Origin: Streptomonospora mangrovi
GTDB lineage: Bacteria > Actinomycetota > Actinomycetes > Streptosporangiales > Streptosporangiaceae
DNA length: 64,000 nucleotides
Assembly: GCF_027604915.1 (NCBI RefSeq)
Contig: NZ_JAJAQC010000015.1
Coordinates: forward strand, 1 to 64,000
Direction of reading: 5' to 3'
Part shown: piece after piece, positions 8,411-16,041 of the stretch
Position numbering within the stretch: position 1 is the stretch's first letter
How the letters are laid out: every line of letters begins with the position of its first letter
Program-made: the position numbers and the translations under genes
The notes under the pieces: model-generated
Seen by the model: the letters and a program-made list of their open reading frames with translations, nothing else
What the model was told of the DNA's origin: nothing
Databases searched by the model: none

Positions 8411-8460
8411 ATTCCGCCGCATTCCGCCGCACGCGGGTGCACGTGGGTGCACGTGGGTGC
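8411..8460. repeat. 10-bp phased tandem repeats
   Basis: ATTCCGCCGC twice (8411-8430) followed immediately by ACGYGGGTGC three times (8431-8460). All five units are exactly 10 bp, about one helical turn. They lie upstream of the small membrane protein gene. Confidence 0.8.
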
Positions 8461-8578
8461 GCGGCCGCCGCGAACGGAAACCGACGTCGGCCGATGCCGC
8501 GCCGCCCAACCCCCTCCCGTCCATGATCCCCTGCTCCCCCGCGACCTGCCGCACGCGGTCCGGCCCGGACCGCCGGGG

Positions 8579-9550
8579 TCAGGAGGAAGGGCGGGCGTCG
8601 AACCGGTCCAGCGCGGCGGAGACGTCCCGGGCGCCGACGGTGTCGGGGAAGCGCATCACCCACCAGGTGGCGCCGGCGTCGCGGTAGGGGGCGGGGTCGG
8701 CGCCGGGCGGGCCGCCGACGGCGACGTCGAAACCGTCGAGGCCGCCGCGCCGGCGCTCGATCTCGGCGAGCATCCCCCGCAGCCCCTCGGGTGAGGTCTC
8801 GGGGCACAGGCCGTCGAACCGCGCGGCGCGGCGCAGCGGCGCGGTATCGCCGGGGCGCGCGGCGACCCAGATGGGAATGCGGGGCCGCTGCACCGGACGC
8901 GGCAGGGACCGCACGTCCTCGATGCGGAAGTGCGGCCCGGCGTGCGTGGTCCGCTCACCCGACCACAGCCGGCAGATGACGTCGAGGCTTTCGTCCAGCA
9001 CCGCGTCGCGGGGGCGGGGGACGTCCGGGAGGTCGGCGGTGGACCCGGCGGGCGGTTGGGCAGGGCCATCACCCCTCGCACCTGCGGCATAGGGGCGCCC
9101 GTCCCCGCCGCTCCCGTCACCGCCATGGGCGTCGCCGGTCCCATCGGCGCCGTCGAGGCCGCCGGCCCTGTCGCGGCTGTCGGCGCCACCGGTCCCATCG
9201 CGGCCGTCGCCCTCGCCGGACTCACCGCCGCCGTCGGCGTCGCCGGCCCCCAGGACGAACCGGCCGCCGCTCAGCCGGTCCAGCGCGACGGCCTGCCGCG
9301 CCACCTCCTGCGGCCGCCGCCGGGCCAGCGGCGTGGTCCAGGTGCCGATGGTGATGCGCGTCGTGCACAGGGCGATGGCCGAGAGCGCGATCCACGGATC
9401 GCACACGGCGAGGCCGGCCGAGGGCCGCACGACGTGGTCCCGCAGGAACACCCCGTCGAACCCGGCCGCCTCGGCCTTCTCCGCAAGTTCGCCCAATACC
9501 CCGGGATCCGCAAGCTCCCCAAGGGGCGGAAGGTACAACGCATACCGCAT
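8579..9550 (-). CDS. LLM-class flavin-dependent oxidoreductase with Gly/Asp-rich insertion
   Basis: 323 residues of the luciferase-like monooxygenase TIM barrel, F420- or FMN-dependent in actinobacteria. Typical are MRYALYLPPLG at the N-terminus, AGFDGVFLRDHVV, and TTRITIGTWTTPLARRRPQEVARQ followed by LDRLSGGRFVLGAG. Between residues ~104 and ~155 there is a low-complexity insertion made almost only of Gly, Asp, Ser, Thr and Arg. Ordinary homologues run straight from the LGAG strand to the loop there. A strong GGGGAGGGGAG lies before ATG 9550. Substrate unknown. Confidence 0.85.
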   Translation of the reverse strand: MRYALYLPPLGELADPGVLGELAEKAEAAGFDGVFLRDHVVRPSAGLAVCDPWIALSAIALCTTRITIGTWTTPLARRRPQEVARQAVALDRLSGGRFVLGAGDADGGGESGEGDGRDGTGGADSRDRAGGLDGADGTGDAHGGDGSGGDGRPYAAGARGDGPAQPPAGSTADLPDVPRPRDAVLDESLDVICRLWSGERTTHAGPHFRIEDVRSLPRPVQRPRIPIWVAARPGDTAPLRRAARFDGLCPETSPEGLRGMLAEIERRRGGLDGFDVAVGGPPGADPAPYRDAGATWWVMRFPDTVGARDVSAALDRFDARPSS

Positions 9551-9853
9551 CGGCCTCTCCCCTCCCCGAACGGCGCGTCATGTAACCCACAGCCTTCACC
9601 AGACCCGTGGATCCCCTGCTCGCGGGGCGGAGAGAGCGGCATTACCCCTGGTGGCGGGGCCGCCAAGGCCGCCGCACCAGCGGCCGGAACGCCTGCGGCG
9701 AGGACAGACCGAACGGCGGACCGAGAGCACATTCCACACGCACACCGGAACACCCCTGGGTGACGGCACGGACGGTCACCAGCTTGATCCAACAGAGCTT
9801 AACTCGACAGCTAGGCACACATACGCTTTAACTTATGCAATCTAGGCATTAAG
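9551..9853. other. left boundary of the AT-rich island
   Basis: 303 bases. The first ~200 are GC-rich host DNA with no convincing gene. From about 9780 composition drops abruptly. A weak promoter can be read as TTAACT (9799-9804), 17-bp spacer, TACGCT (9822-9827). I found no copy of a tRNA 3' end here that could serve as the distal attachment site. Confidence 0.45.
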
Positions 9854-12175
9854 GTGCATTTCTGGCAAGGTGCTGGATTATTCAAACCTGCCGCGTACCC
9901 TAAATGCATGGCAGGCACCCTCGCATACAACCTAGGCGTTCGGCATATATTCCAGCGGAAGTTCGATTCTCCAGAACTAGCCAAGGCACTAAAAGACTGC
10001 CACTGGTACTTGATATCTAGGCGACCATCCGTCCGAATAGTCAACAACTCAGCGCAGATATACGACAACATATTGACTGCGGTTTTTGAAATCCGGACAG
10101 AGGAAGAGAGAACGGAACATCGGGAGCTAGGAATGGATCTAAATACGATAGGGGAGGCGCGCGACTTAAAGATACACACCGACGGATCATATTTTTCACT
10201 ACGCACCAAAGAAGCAATCTATCACGGCGACGCGTGGGCTCTTGCTTCTTTCCTTTCTGGGGCAGACGCGGGGTTGGCTACCCAGGAGGTCATGTACGTA
10301 GGACAAGCTTTCAAAGGAGGCACGAGCAACGCTTGGGACCGAACGTCGAAGCACAAGAAACTTCAGCGTATATATGAGGATCACAGTGGGTTAAGTTGGG
10401 ATATTTTTGTTTCCCCCCTGGTTCTCAATAAAAGAACATGGAGCAGTGATGATCACCTGGATGACACAGACGACGGACCGAGCATGCGACTGTACTACGA
10501 GAAGTTCGCCCATGAAAACGGCGATATTAGGCAAGCATCTGTTGATCTGATCGAACACTCGATGATCAACTACTTCAAACCGCCGTACAATGAGAAGCTT
10601 ATTGGATGGAGTCCGGAAACGCCGACAGCCTCTATGAGGGACATGCGAGCGGCTGGGTTTCGCCTTCTCTATGTGCACCTCGACGGATGGTTTGGGCTAT
10701 CCAGGTTTGTCTCTGAGGCGCGACCTGATGCCGTTCGAAGTCATTTTATAACTCATGAGTTGATCAGCCAATCAGACGCAAGCAAGACATTGAAACAATG
10801 GACACTGGAGGGCGTTGCTTACCGGGAAGGACATAAGATTTTTGCAACGGAAGTTGAGGACGCCGATGTGCACTTGCGTGTCTTTGGAGAAGAGGCCCCG
10901 GAGGTCAGGCGACCGCCGTCGTTTCATTTTCCGCGTGGGTCTTCTCTCAACACAGGCACGAAAAGTACTCCTGCACTCGCTGGGTTGAGCGATATACGCC
11001 GCAAAATTCAGGAACAGCGCGAATCTGAAAAAATCGAGTCGCAAGTCCCGGTTCAACCGACCTATGAGCCTCATTCGGGGACAGTGAAGGTGGGATGGTA
11101 CACGGATACGAAGGAGCCTTCTTTTTGGCGCCTGAATTTTCCCACCGGAGGGGTGTGTTCCGGCCTTATACTCGGCGGAGACGGCTCCGGCAAAACGAAT
11201 ACTCTTCGCGTTATAATGACAGAGACTCTTAAATCTGGGGTTTTCGTCATCGCACCCGCTTTCCCGAGATCGCCGACAAGCGAAATTGATGGTCTTCGAA
11301 GCTTCACTCCTGATCCATCATGGGTCTCTCACAATAAGAAGCAAACGATTTTCAACCTTGAAAGAATGGCAAGAGTAATCGACGCAAGGAACGCGCACAA
11401 GGGGTACTCAGTGCCCTCGAAAACTGCACCGGGCATCATGATTTTTATCGACGATTCCGATGAAATCCTGAGTGACCCTCTGGGTGCAGAAATCGCTGAA
11501 AAGATCCTAGTCTCGGGTAGCCTAGCAGGGGTTGGCTTGGTCCCGGTGGTGCGCGATATCGATTCGTTGCCCTGCCATAAATCCTTGATACGCCTTCTCA
11601 TAAATACGGAGAATGTCCTCAATTTTTTCTGGGATGACCCCTTCCTCGTCCACAGCCTCCGCGCCATACATGGAAAACCTCGAAGGCGAACCTACACGCC
11701 GTCTTCGAATTTGACATTTATGCTTGACAATCATCCAGATTGCATTTCAGTCGGAATCCTATGCGGCGTGGCCAATTCCCCATCCATGCCGAAAAAAGAA
11801 GCTCTTCGATGGGCCGAAACGGAACTCTCGCAAAGTGGTGCGAGGTTGGTTGGATGGACAAAACAACATGGAGCGTGGGTCACATTCGACGCCCTATCAG
11901 CGACCATCTGGCAACTCAGGCGCCATCCGGATGACTGGGTTATCTCCCATGTCTTATCGCAGCATGGCCTCCGTGAGCCGGTTCGTCTGAGCCATGCCAT
12001 CGCGTGGGCCAGTAATATCATCCACTCTAAGTTTGACGTTCAAATCGGACAATGGAATTGTGGCCCCGGGACACTTCCTCAATTCTCCTCAACTCTATAT
12101 ACGAATACAACCGGAGAAATTATATTAAAGAAACAAACCGGTAAATTGAGTGCACTAATGAGGCATCTCTATTGA
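9854..12175 (+). CDS. putative GIY-YIG-like nuclease fused to a FtsK/HerA-type P-loop ATPase
   Basis: 773 residues, AT-rich and with codon use unlike any neighbour, so probably acquired. Residues ~146-250 resemble a GIY-YIG endonuclease: MYVGQAF (147-153), R163 and H167 in RTSKHKKL, then E234 and N246 in IEHSMINYFKPPYNEKL. This is the Tyr/Arg/His/Glu/Asn order of that fold. Residues ~405-650 are a P-loop ATPase: Walker A GGDGSGKT (441-448), Walker B GIMIFIDDSDE (527-537) with D533/D534. There are no membrane segments, so this is not an ordinary FtsK or TraB pump. Start is GTG 9854; ATG 9908 (codon 19) is the alternative, and neither has a good ribosome-binding site. DNA-translocase plus nuclease suggests phage defence or DNA processing. 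The nuclease call rests on motifs only. Confidence 0.6.
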   Translation: MHFWQGAGLFKPAAYPKCMAGTLAYNLGVRHIFQRKFDSPELAKALKDCHWYLISRRPSVRIVNNSAQIYDNILTAVFEIRTEEERTEHRELGMDLNTIGEARDLKIHTDGSYFSLRTKEAIYHGDAWALASFLSGADAGLATQEVMYVGQAFKGGTSNAWDRTSKHKKLQRIYEDHSGLSWDIFVSPLVLNKRTWSSDDHLDDTDDGPSMRLYYEKFAHENGDIRQASVDLIEHSMINYFKPPYNEKLIGWSPETPTASMRDMRAAGFRLLYVHLDGWFGLSRFVSEARPDAVRSHFITHELISQSDASKTLKQWTLEGVAYREGHKIFATEVEDADVHLRVFGEEAPEVRRPPSFHFPRGSSLNTGTKSTPALAGLSDIRRKIQEQRESEKIESQVPVQPTYEPHSGTVKVGWYTDTKEPSFWRLNFPTGGVCSGLILGGDGSGKTNTLRVIMTETLKSGVFVIAPAFPRSPTSEIDGLRSFTPDPSWVSHNKKQTIFNLERMARVIDARNAHKGYSVPSKTAPGIMIFIDDSDEILSDPLGAEIAEKILVSGSLAGVGLVPVVRDIDSLPCHKSLIRLLINTENVLNFFWDDPFLVHSLRAIHGKPRRRTYTPSSNLTFMLDNHPDCISVGILCGVANSPSMPKKEALRWAETELSQSGARLVGWTKQHGAWVTFDALSATIWQLRRHPDDWVISHVLSQHGLREPVRLSHAIAWASNIIHSKFDVQIGQWNCGPGTLPQFSSTLYTNTTGEIILKKQTGKLSALMRHLY

Positions 12176-12205
12176 GGAGTGGTTGCGTTTTGAAGGAGCC
12201 AAAAA

Positions 12206-12856
12206 GTGTTTGATGACATTTCATTCCGTCGATCGGAGCGCCGGAGTTCCGTGGGCGTGCGTTGTGCCGCGCCCGACAAGGACTGCTGCCACACCACCCT
12301 TTCGACGCCCATGGTGAAGTCAATGCACGCCGTCCTGCGCAACGCCCTCGAATCGGCAACGCGAGAGGCAATCATCCCGTGCAACGTCGCCAAGCTCGTC
12401 AAGGTTTCGCCGCCCCGCTACGTCGTGAATCGCGGGCTGAACCTAGTGCCGCCGAAAACCGACGACTCTTCTCGCATCGTCCCGCTGCCCGACCTCTGCG
12501 TGAAAGCGCTTCGGGAGCACCGCAACCGCCAGTTCGCCGAACGGTCGGACGCCGCGCCGGACTGGGCGGAGAACGGGCTCGTCTTCCCCTCCCGACGCCG
12601 GACGCCGCTGGAGCCGGACGACCTGCGCCGGAACTGGGAGCCGCTGCGCCGCAAGGCCGGTCTCGACGGCGTGCGCTTCCACGACCCCCGGCACACGTGC
12701 GTGACCCTGCTGCTCAACCTCGACGTCCCGCCGGAGGTGGTCCGGGAGATCCTCGGGCACAGCGACATCGGCGTGACGATGGCGTTCTACGTCCACGGGT
12801 GGCTGAACGACAGGCGGCGGACGCTCGGCAGGCCGCCTGGGCGCGCCTTGGAGTGA
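12206..12856 (+). pseudogene. decayed tyrosine recombinase (site-specific integrase)
   Basis: 216-residue frame with ribosome-binding site GAAGGAG before GTG 12206. Residues ~38-70 match the end of the core-binding domain (MVKSMHAVLRNALESATREA). The frame then jumps to LVPPKTDDSSRIVPLPDLC, so about 75 residues containing the first catalytic Arg (normally ALGLRWxD) are missing. Box II is present as HDPRHT, followed by LGHSDIGVTMAFYVHGW, which holds the catalytic Tyr region. The true N-terminal arm-binding domain is replaced by unrelated sequence. Loss of the first Arg should abolish strand cleavage. It points at tRNA-Phe, the presumed integration target. Confidence 0.8.
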
Positions 12857-12894
12857 GTGCGCGCGGCCGTCGCCGTTGCTGTCACGGTTGCTGT

Positions 12895-12927
12895 CAAAAA
12901 AGCCCGGCGCCTACTGGCTTCCGGGCT
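12895..12927 (-). terminator. rho-independent terminator of the tRNA operon
   Basis: Read on the minus strand: AGCCCGG, 13-nt loop, CCGGGCT, then a run of T. It lies 19 bases beyond the 3' end of tRNA-Phe and is one of the few terminators here with a true T-tract. Confidence 0.85.
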
Positions 12928-12946
12928 TCTTCGCACTGCTGCTGTG

Positions 12947-13020
12947 TGGCCAGGGGCGGGGTCGAACCGCCGACCTTCCGCTTTTCAGGCGGACGCTCGT
13001 ACCAACTGAGCTACCTGGCC
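12947..13020 (-). tRNA. tRNA-Phe(GAA)
   Basis: 74-nt cloverleaf. The acceptor stem is GGCCAGG / CCTGGCC, discriminator A, anticodon loop CTGAAAA (anticodon GAA), T arm GGTTCGACCCC. No CCA encoded. Last tRNA of the Glu-Asp-Phe operon and presumed target of the integrase remnant. Confidence 0.97.
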
Positions 13021-13045
13021 CCAGGCACACCGGTCGGTGTGTGAG

Positions 13046-13120
13046 CGGTCCTGACGGGATTTGAACCCGCGGCCTCCACCTTGACAGGGTGGCGAGCACT
13101 CCTAACTGCTCCACAGGACC
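13046..13120 (-). tRNA. tRNA-Asp(GTC), copy 2
   Basis: Identical over all 75 nt to the tRNA-Asp at 1618-1692, anticodon GTC. It lies 25 bp upstream of tRNA-Phe in the same transcript. Confidence 0.97.
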
Positions 13121-13224
13121 TTGTTCTGTTGTACGCGGTGGTCGGCACCTGGTCCGGCTGGTGACTCGCTCCGCGCTCCGGGTCTTATTCTGCCAGACCT
13201 TCGGCAGTGGTTCGACCGGAGCCG

Positions 13225-13297
13225 TACCCCCAACCGGATTCGAACCGGCGTTACCGCCTTGAAAGGGCGGCGTCCTAGGCCACTAGACGATGGGGGC
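13225..13297 (-). tRNA. tRNA-Glu(TTC)
   Basis: 73-nt cloverleaf. The acceptor is GCCCCCA / TGGGGGT (G-U at the first pair), the anticodon loop is CTTTCAA (anticodon TTC) and the T arm is GGTTCGAATCC. First gene of the Glu-Asp-Phe operon. Confidence 0.97.
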
Positions 13298-13350
13298 CTC
13301 GACGACGAAGGTCGTCACTTCCCACTTCGTCAGTCGTCGGGAACGGGTCA

Positions 13351-13380
13351 AGCATAGGGGAGATTTCACCCCAGTGGCAA
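13351..13380 (-). promoter_or_regulatory. candidate promoter of the tRNA operon
   Basis: On the minus strand: -35 TTGCCA, 18-bp spacer, -10 TATGCT, ending about 53 bp before the 5' end of tRNA-Glu. The stretch is less GC-rich than its surroundings. Confidence 0.55.
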
Positions 13381-13542
13381 AGCGGTTTGGCGGGCCTGTC
13401 GGGCGGTGGTGGTCCGCCCGGCCCGTGTCGGGGCTGGTCATCCGGCCCCGAGGGGCGGGCTGCGGCCGCCGGGCCGGCCCCACCCCGCTGCCCCGGCGCC
13501 GGTGCCGGCGCCGCACCGGCCTCCTCCTGCCCTCGCCCCGCC

Positions 13543-15144
13543 CTAGGACGGCTCCTCCTCCGGGGAGGGGGACCGCGACACCGACGGGGTGGGCGGGGTG
13601 GGGGTGGCCGTGGGCGGCGGCGGGGTGAGGGGGCGGTCGGGGTCCTCCTCGATGTGGCGTTCGATCTGGGCCGAGGTCAGACCCAGGCCGCCGAGGGTGA
13701 CGTCGTCCCACGCCTGGAGGCGGTCGGTGCGCGGGTCGATGTACAGGACCGACGCCTCGTACGGCGTGGGCTCGTCGGCGGCCCGGTCCAGGCCGCGCAG
13801 TCCCGCGCCGCCCGTCGACCCCTGGGCGAAGAACCGGGTGCCCGTAGGCTCCACCTCCGTCCACCGGTCGTGCCCGTGGCCGGCCAGCACCAGCGGCACC
13901 CGCCCGCTGAACGCCTGCGCCTGCGCCGGGTCGTGCAGGACCGCGATGTCGACCGCCTCCTCGGCCCCGGCCGTCTCCTCCGCCTGCTCGGCGCCGATCG
14001 CGGCCAGTTCCTCGTCGTCGGGGTTGTCGCGGGTCTGGTCGGGGGAGAACCGGGGGTCGCCGGCGCCGTAGAAGGTGATCCCGCGGACCTCGGCCGTGCC
14101 GCCGTCCAGCACGACCGCGTTCTCCTGGGCCTCCACCGCCCGCTGCGTCCCCATGGAGTCGTGGGCGCCGCGCACCCACACGTACGGCACGTCCAGCGAC
14201 CCGATGTCGTCGACGAAGACGTCCTCGGCGGCGCTGCCCCGGTCGGTGATGTCGCCGGTGTCCACGACGACGTCGATCTGGAACTGCTCGGTCAGCGACC
14301 GGATGACGTTCCACGACGCCGGGTTGAGGTGGATGTCGGACACGTGCAGCACGCGGATGGTATCGTCGTCGTTCTCGTAGACCGGCAGCGCCGAGGTCGC
14401 CTCGTAGAGCTGCGACACGTTGCCCACCAGTCCCGCCAACTGCTCGCGGTACTGGGAGAACCGGTTGACGACGTTCTCGGCGCTGCCCACCACCTGCGGC
14501 GCGCCCGCCAGCAGGCCGGTATAGCGGGGTTCGGCGATGGCGGCGGGGTTGAAGGTGGCATAGGTCAGCCCGCCCGCGCCGGCGAGCACCCCCAGCGCCG
14601 TGAGCGCGCTGAACCCGGCCCGCCGCCAGTCGCGGAACACCGCCAGGGCCGTCAGCGCCGCGCCCAGCACCGCCGCCACCACGGCCTGGACGAACAGCCG
14701 GATCACGCCGGTGCGCAGCTCGGAGCCGATGCTGGCCGCCATCCGGTCGATCGCCTCGGGGTCCTGGAACATCTCCTCGGCCGCCGAGAACCGGATCTCG
14801 GAGATGCCGGCCTCGAAGCGCAGCGGGGCGGCGTGGGTGTCGAACTCCAGCTTGCCCAGCGGCGACACGTCCAGGACGGTCTCGCCGTTCCAGTCGGGGC
14901 TGACGCTCAGCTCGATGTCGGCGGGGCCGATCGGCGTGACGACCTGCCCGCCCAGTGCCAGGCCCAGCCAGCCGCCCAGCAGCCCGGCGGCCACCACGGC
15001 GGCGACGCGCCAGGCCCGGCCCCGGCGGAGCCGGGCGAACCGGCCGGCCAGGGCACGCCCGGCCGCGGCCAGGCGGGGGCGGAGGCGCGACAACACCCCT
15101 CCATCATGCCCATGAGCCCGCCCGGCCAACGTGTCCCTCGCCAT
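13543..15144 (-). CDS. membrane-anchored metallophosphoesterase
   Basis: 533 residues. Two hydrophobic segments (about 48-68 and 155-180, then a third near 195-215) anchor the N-terminal third. The calcineurin-like phosphoesterase domain follows from about residue 280. Metal-binding motifs are HVSDIHLNP (DxH), VVDTGDITDRG (GD), RGAHDSMG and LAGHGHD (GHxH). The usual GNHD is GAHD here, a replacement of the Asn metal ligand. The C-terminus is Pro/Thr/Ser-rich. ATG 15144 gives the longest plausible form; GTG/TTG near 15098 behind GGAGG is an alternative. Substrate unknown. Confidence 0.82.
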   Translation of the reverse strand: MARDTLAGRAHGHDGGVLSRLRPRLAAAGRALAGRFARLRRGRAWRVAAVVAAGLLGGWLGLALGGQVVTPIGPADIELSVSPDWNGETVLDVSPLGKLEFDTHAAPLRFEAGISEIRFSAAEEMFQDPEAIDRMAASIGSELRTGVIRLFVQAVVAAVLGAALTALAVFRDWRRAGFSALTALGVLAGAGGLTYATFNPAAIAEPRYTGLLAGAPQVVGSAENVVNRFSQYREQLAGLVGNVSQLYEATSALPVYENDDDTIRVLHVSDIHLNPASWNVIRSLTEQFQIDVVVDTGDITDRGSAAEDVFVDDIGSLDVPYVWVRGAHDSMGTQRAVEAQENAVVLDGGTAEVRGITFYGAGDPRFSPDQTRDNPDDEELAAIGAEQAEETAGAEEAVDIAVLHDPAQAQAFSGRVPLVLAGHGHDRWTEVEPTGTRFFAQGSTGGAGLRGLDRAADEPTPYEASVLYIDPRTDRLQAWDDVTLGGLGLTSAQIERHIEEDPDRPLTPPPPTATPTPPTPSVSRSPSPEEEPS

Positions 15145-15182
15145 GGCCGCGCGCCGACGCGCCGGATCCGCGCCGGGGCCGC

Positions 15183-15226
15183 GCCCCGGGCGGGCAGGGA
15201 CGCGGCCCCGGGCGGGCAGGGACGCG
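15183..15226. repeat. 22-bp tandem duplication
   Basis: Two exact head-to-tail copies (15183-15204 and 15205-15226) of a unit beginning GCCCCGGGCGGG, with a third partial copy. They lie in the short gap between the divergent metallophosphoesterase and zincin genes. Confidence 0.8.
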
Positions 15227-15389
15227 GCCCCGCCGGGCGGCCGTCCCGGCGGCCCAACGGCGGCCCACCGGCAGTCCTCCGGCGGCCTTCCCGGTCGGCG
15301 GGCGCGGCGGCCTCCCCGGCGTCCTGCCCGGACGGAACTGTGGCCCACCCCACTCGTGCGGCGCGGCGGTGTGCGGGAGACTGCATGGC

Positions 15390-15734
15390 GTGGTCGAACT
15401 CACGCGTGGCCGGTTCGAGGAGCTGGTGGCCGAAGCCTTGGACACCATTCCCGGCGAACTCACCCAATTGATGGACAACGTGGTAATCACCGTCAGCGAG
15501 TCCCCGCCCGAACCCGGTCTGCTCGGACTCTACGAGGGCGTTCCGTTAACCGAACGGGGTGACGGCTATTACGGGTTCCTGCCGGACCGCATCTCGATCT
15601 ACTGGCGGGAGATCTGCGCGGTCTGCGCCACTCCCGACGAGGTCGTGGAGCAGGTCCGGATTACCGTCGTCCACGAGATCGCCCATCATTTCGGCATCGA
15701 CGACGACCGCCTCCACGAACTGGGGTGGGGCTGA
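15390..15734 (+). CDS. metallopeptidase family protein (zincin, HExxHxxGxxD)
   Basis: 114-residue compact zincin of the DUF1025/MMP-like family common in actinobacteria. The zinc motif HEIAHHFGIDD near the C-terminus supplies two His and the Asp ligand. Upstream lie FLPDRISIYWREI and the N-terminal helix RFEELVAEALDTIPGEL. GTG 15390 follows a GGGAG about 11 bases upstream. The physiological substrate of this family is not known to me. Cytoplasmic, no signal peptide. Confidence 0.88.
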   Translation: MVELTRGRFEELVAEALDTIPGELTQLMDNVVITVSESPPEPGLLGLYEGVPLTERGDGYYGFLPDRISIYWREICAVCATPDEVVEQVRITVVHEIAHHFGIDDDRLHELGWG

Positions 15735-16041
15735 GGACGGCCGCGCCGGTCCGTCCTCCCTCGTGGGGGCCGCGGCCCCGCCGGGGCGCCCGGGGGCCGC
15801 GCCGTCGATTCGGCTACGGGTGTGCCACCCTCCATTGATACAACACCCAATGCAGAGGAATCGTGACATAGCGACCTGTTTAGTGATTGGCACGCATGGC
15901 GACACACGACGGCATATGCAAAACGCCTACAACAAAACAGACACGAATTCCGGCAAACCGCTTGCGAACGCACCGCCCAATCAGGAACGGTAGGTGATCA
16001 GACAACAACTATGCGTTATCCCATTGAGCAAGGGAGTCCGG
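15735..16041. other. AT-richer leader upstream of the MFS exporter
   Basis: 307 bases. From about 15828 the sequence is clearly less GC-rich than its surroundings (for example the stretch around 15900-15970), as expected for a promoter/leader. I see no supported gene, hairpin or operator. Confidence 0.45.

Larger units (their letters stand above)
9780..12946. mobile_element. remnant integrative element abutting tRNA-Phe
   Basis: An abruptly AT-rich segment (about 9780-12230, roughly half GC by eye in otherwise >70 % GC DNA) carries one large cargo gene. A GC-rich, degraded tyrosine-integrase gene follows and points at a tRNA-Phe gene about 90 bp away. Integrase next to a tRNA gene is the classic layout of actinomycete integrative elements that insert in tRNA 3' ends. 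No replication, excisionase or transfer genes remain and no attR was found, so the element appears fixed. The limits are approximate. Confidence 0.55.

Noticed and set aside
9551-9853. Search for a duplicated tRNA-Phe 3' end as distal attachment site
   Set aside because: No stretch of 12 or more bases matching the tRNA 3' half was seen by eye.
15183-15226. Tandem repeats as a CRISPR array
   Set aside because: Two head-to-tail 22-mers without spacers; no repeat-spacer pattern or cas gene anywhere in the window.
13387-15471. 694-codon plus-strand frame
   Set aside because: Antisense shadow of the metallophosphoesterase gene, whose four metal-binding motifs are intact on the minus strand.
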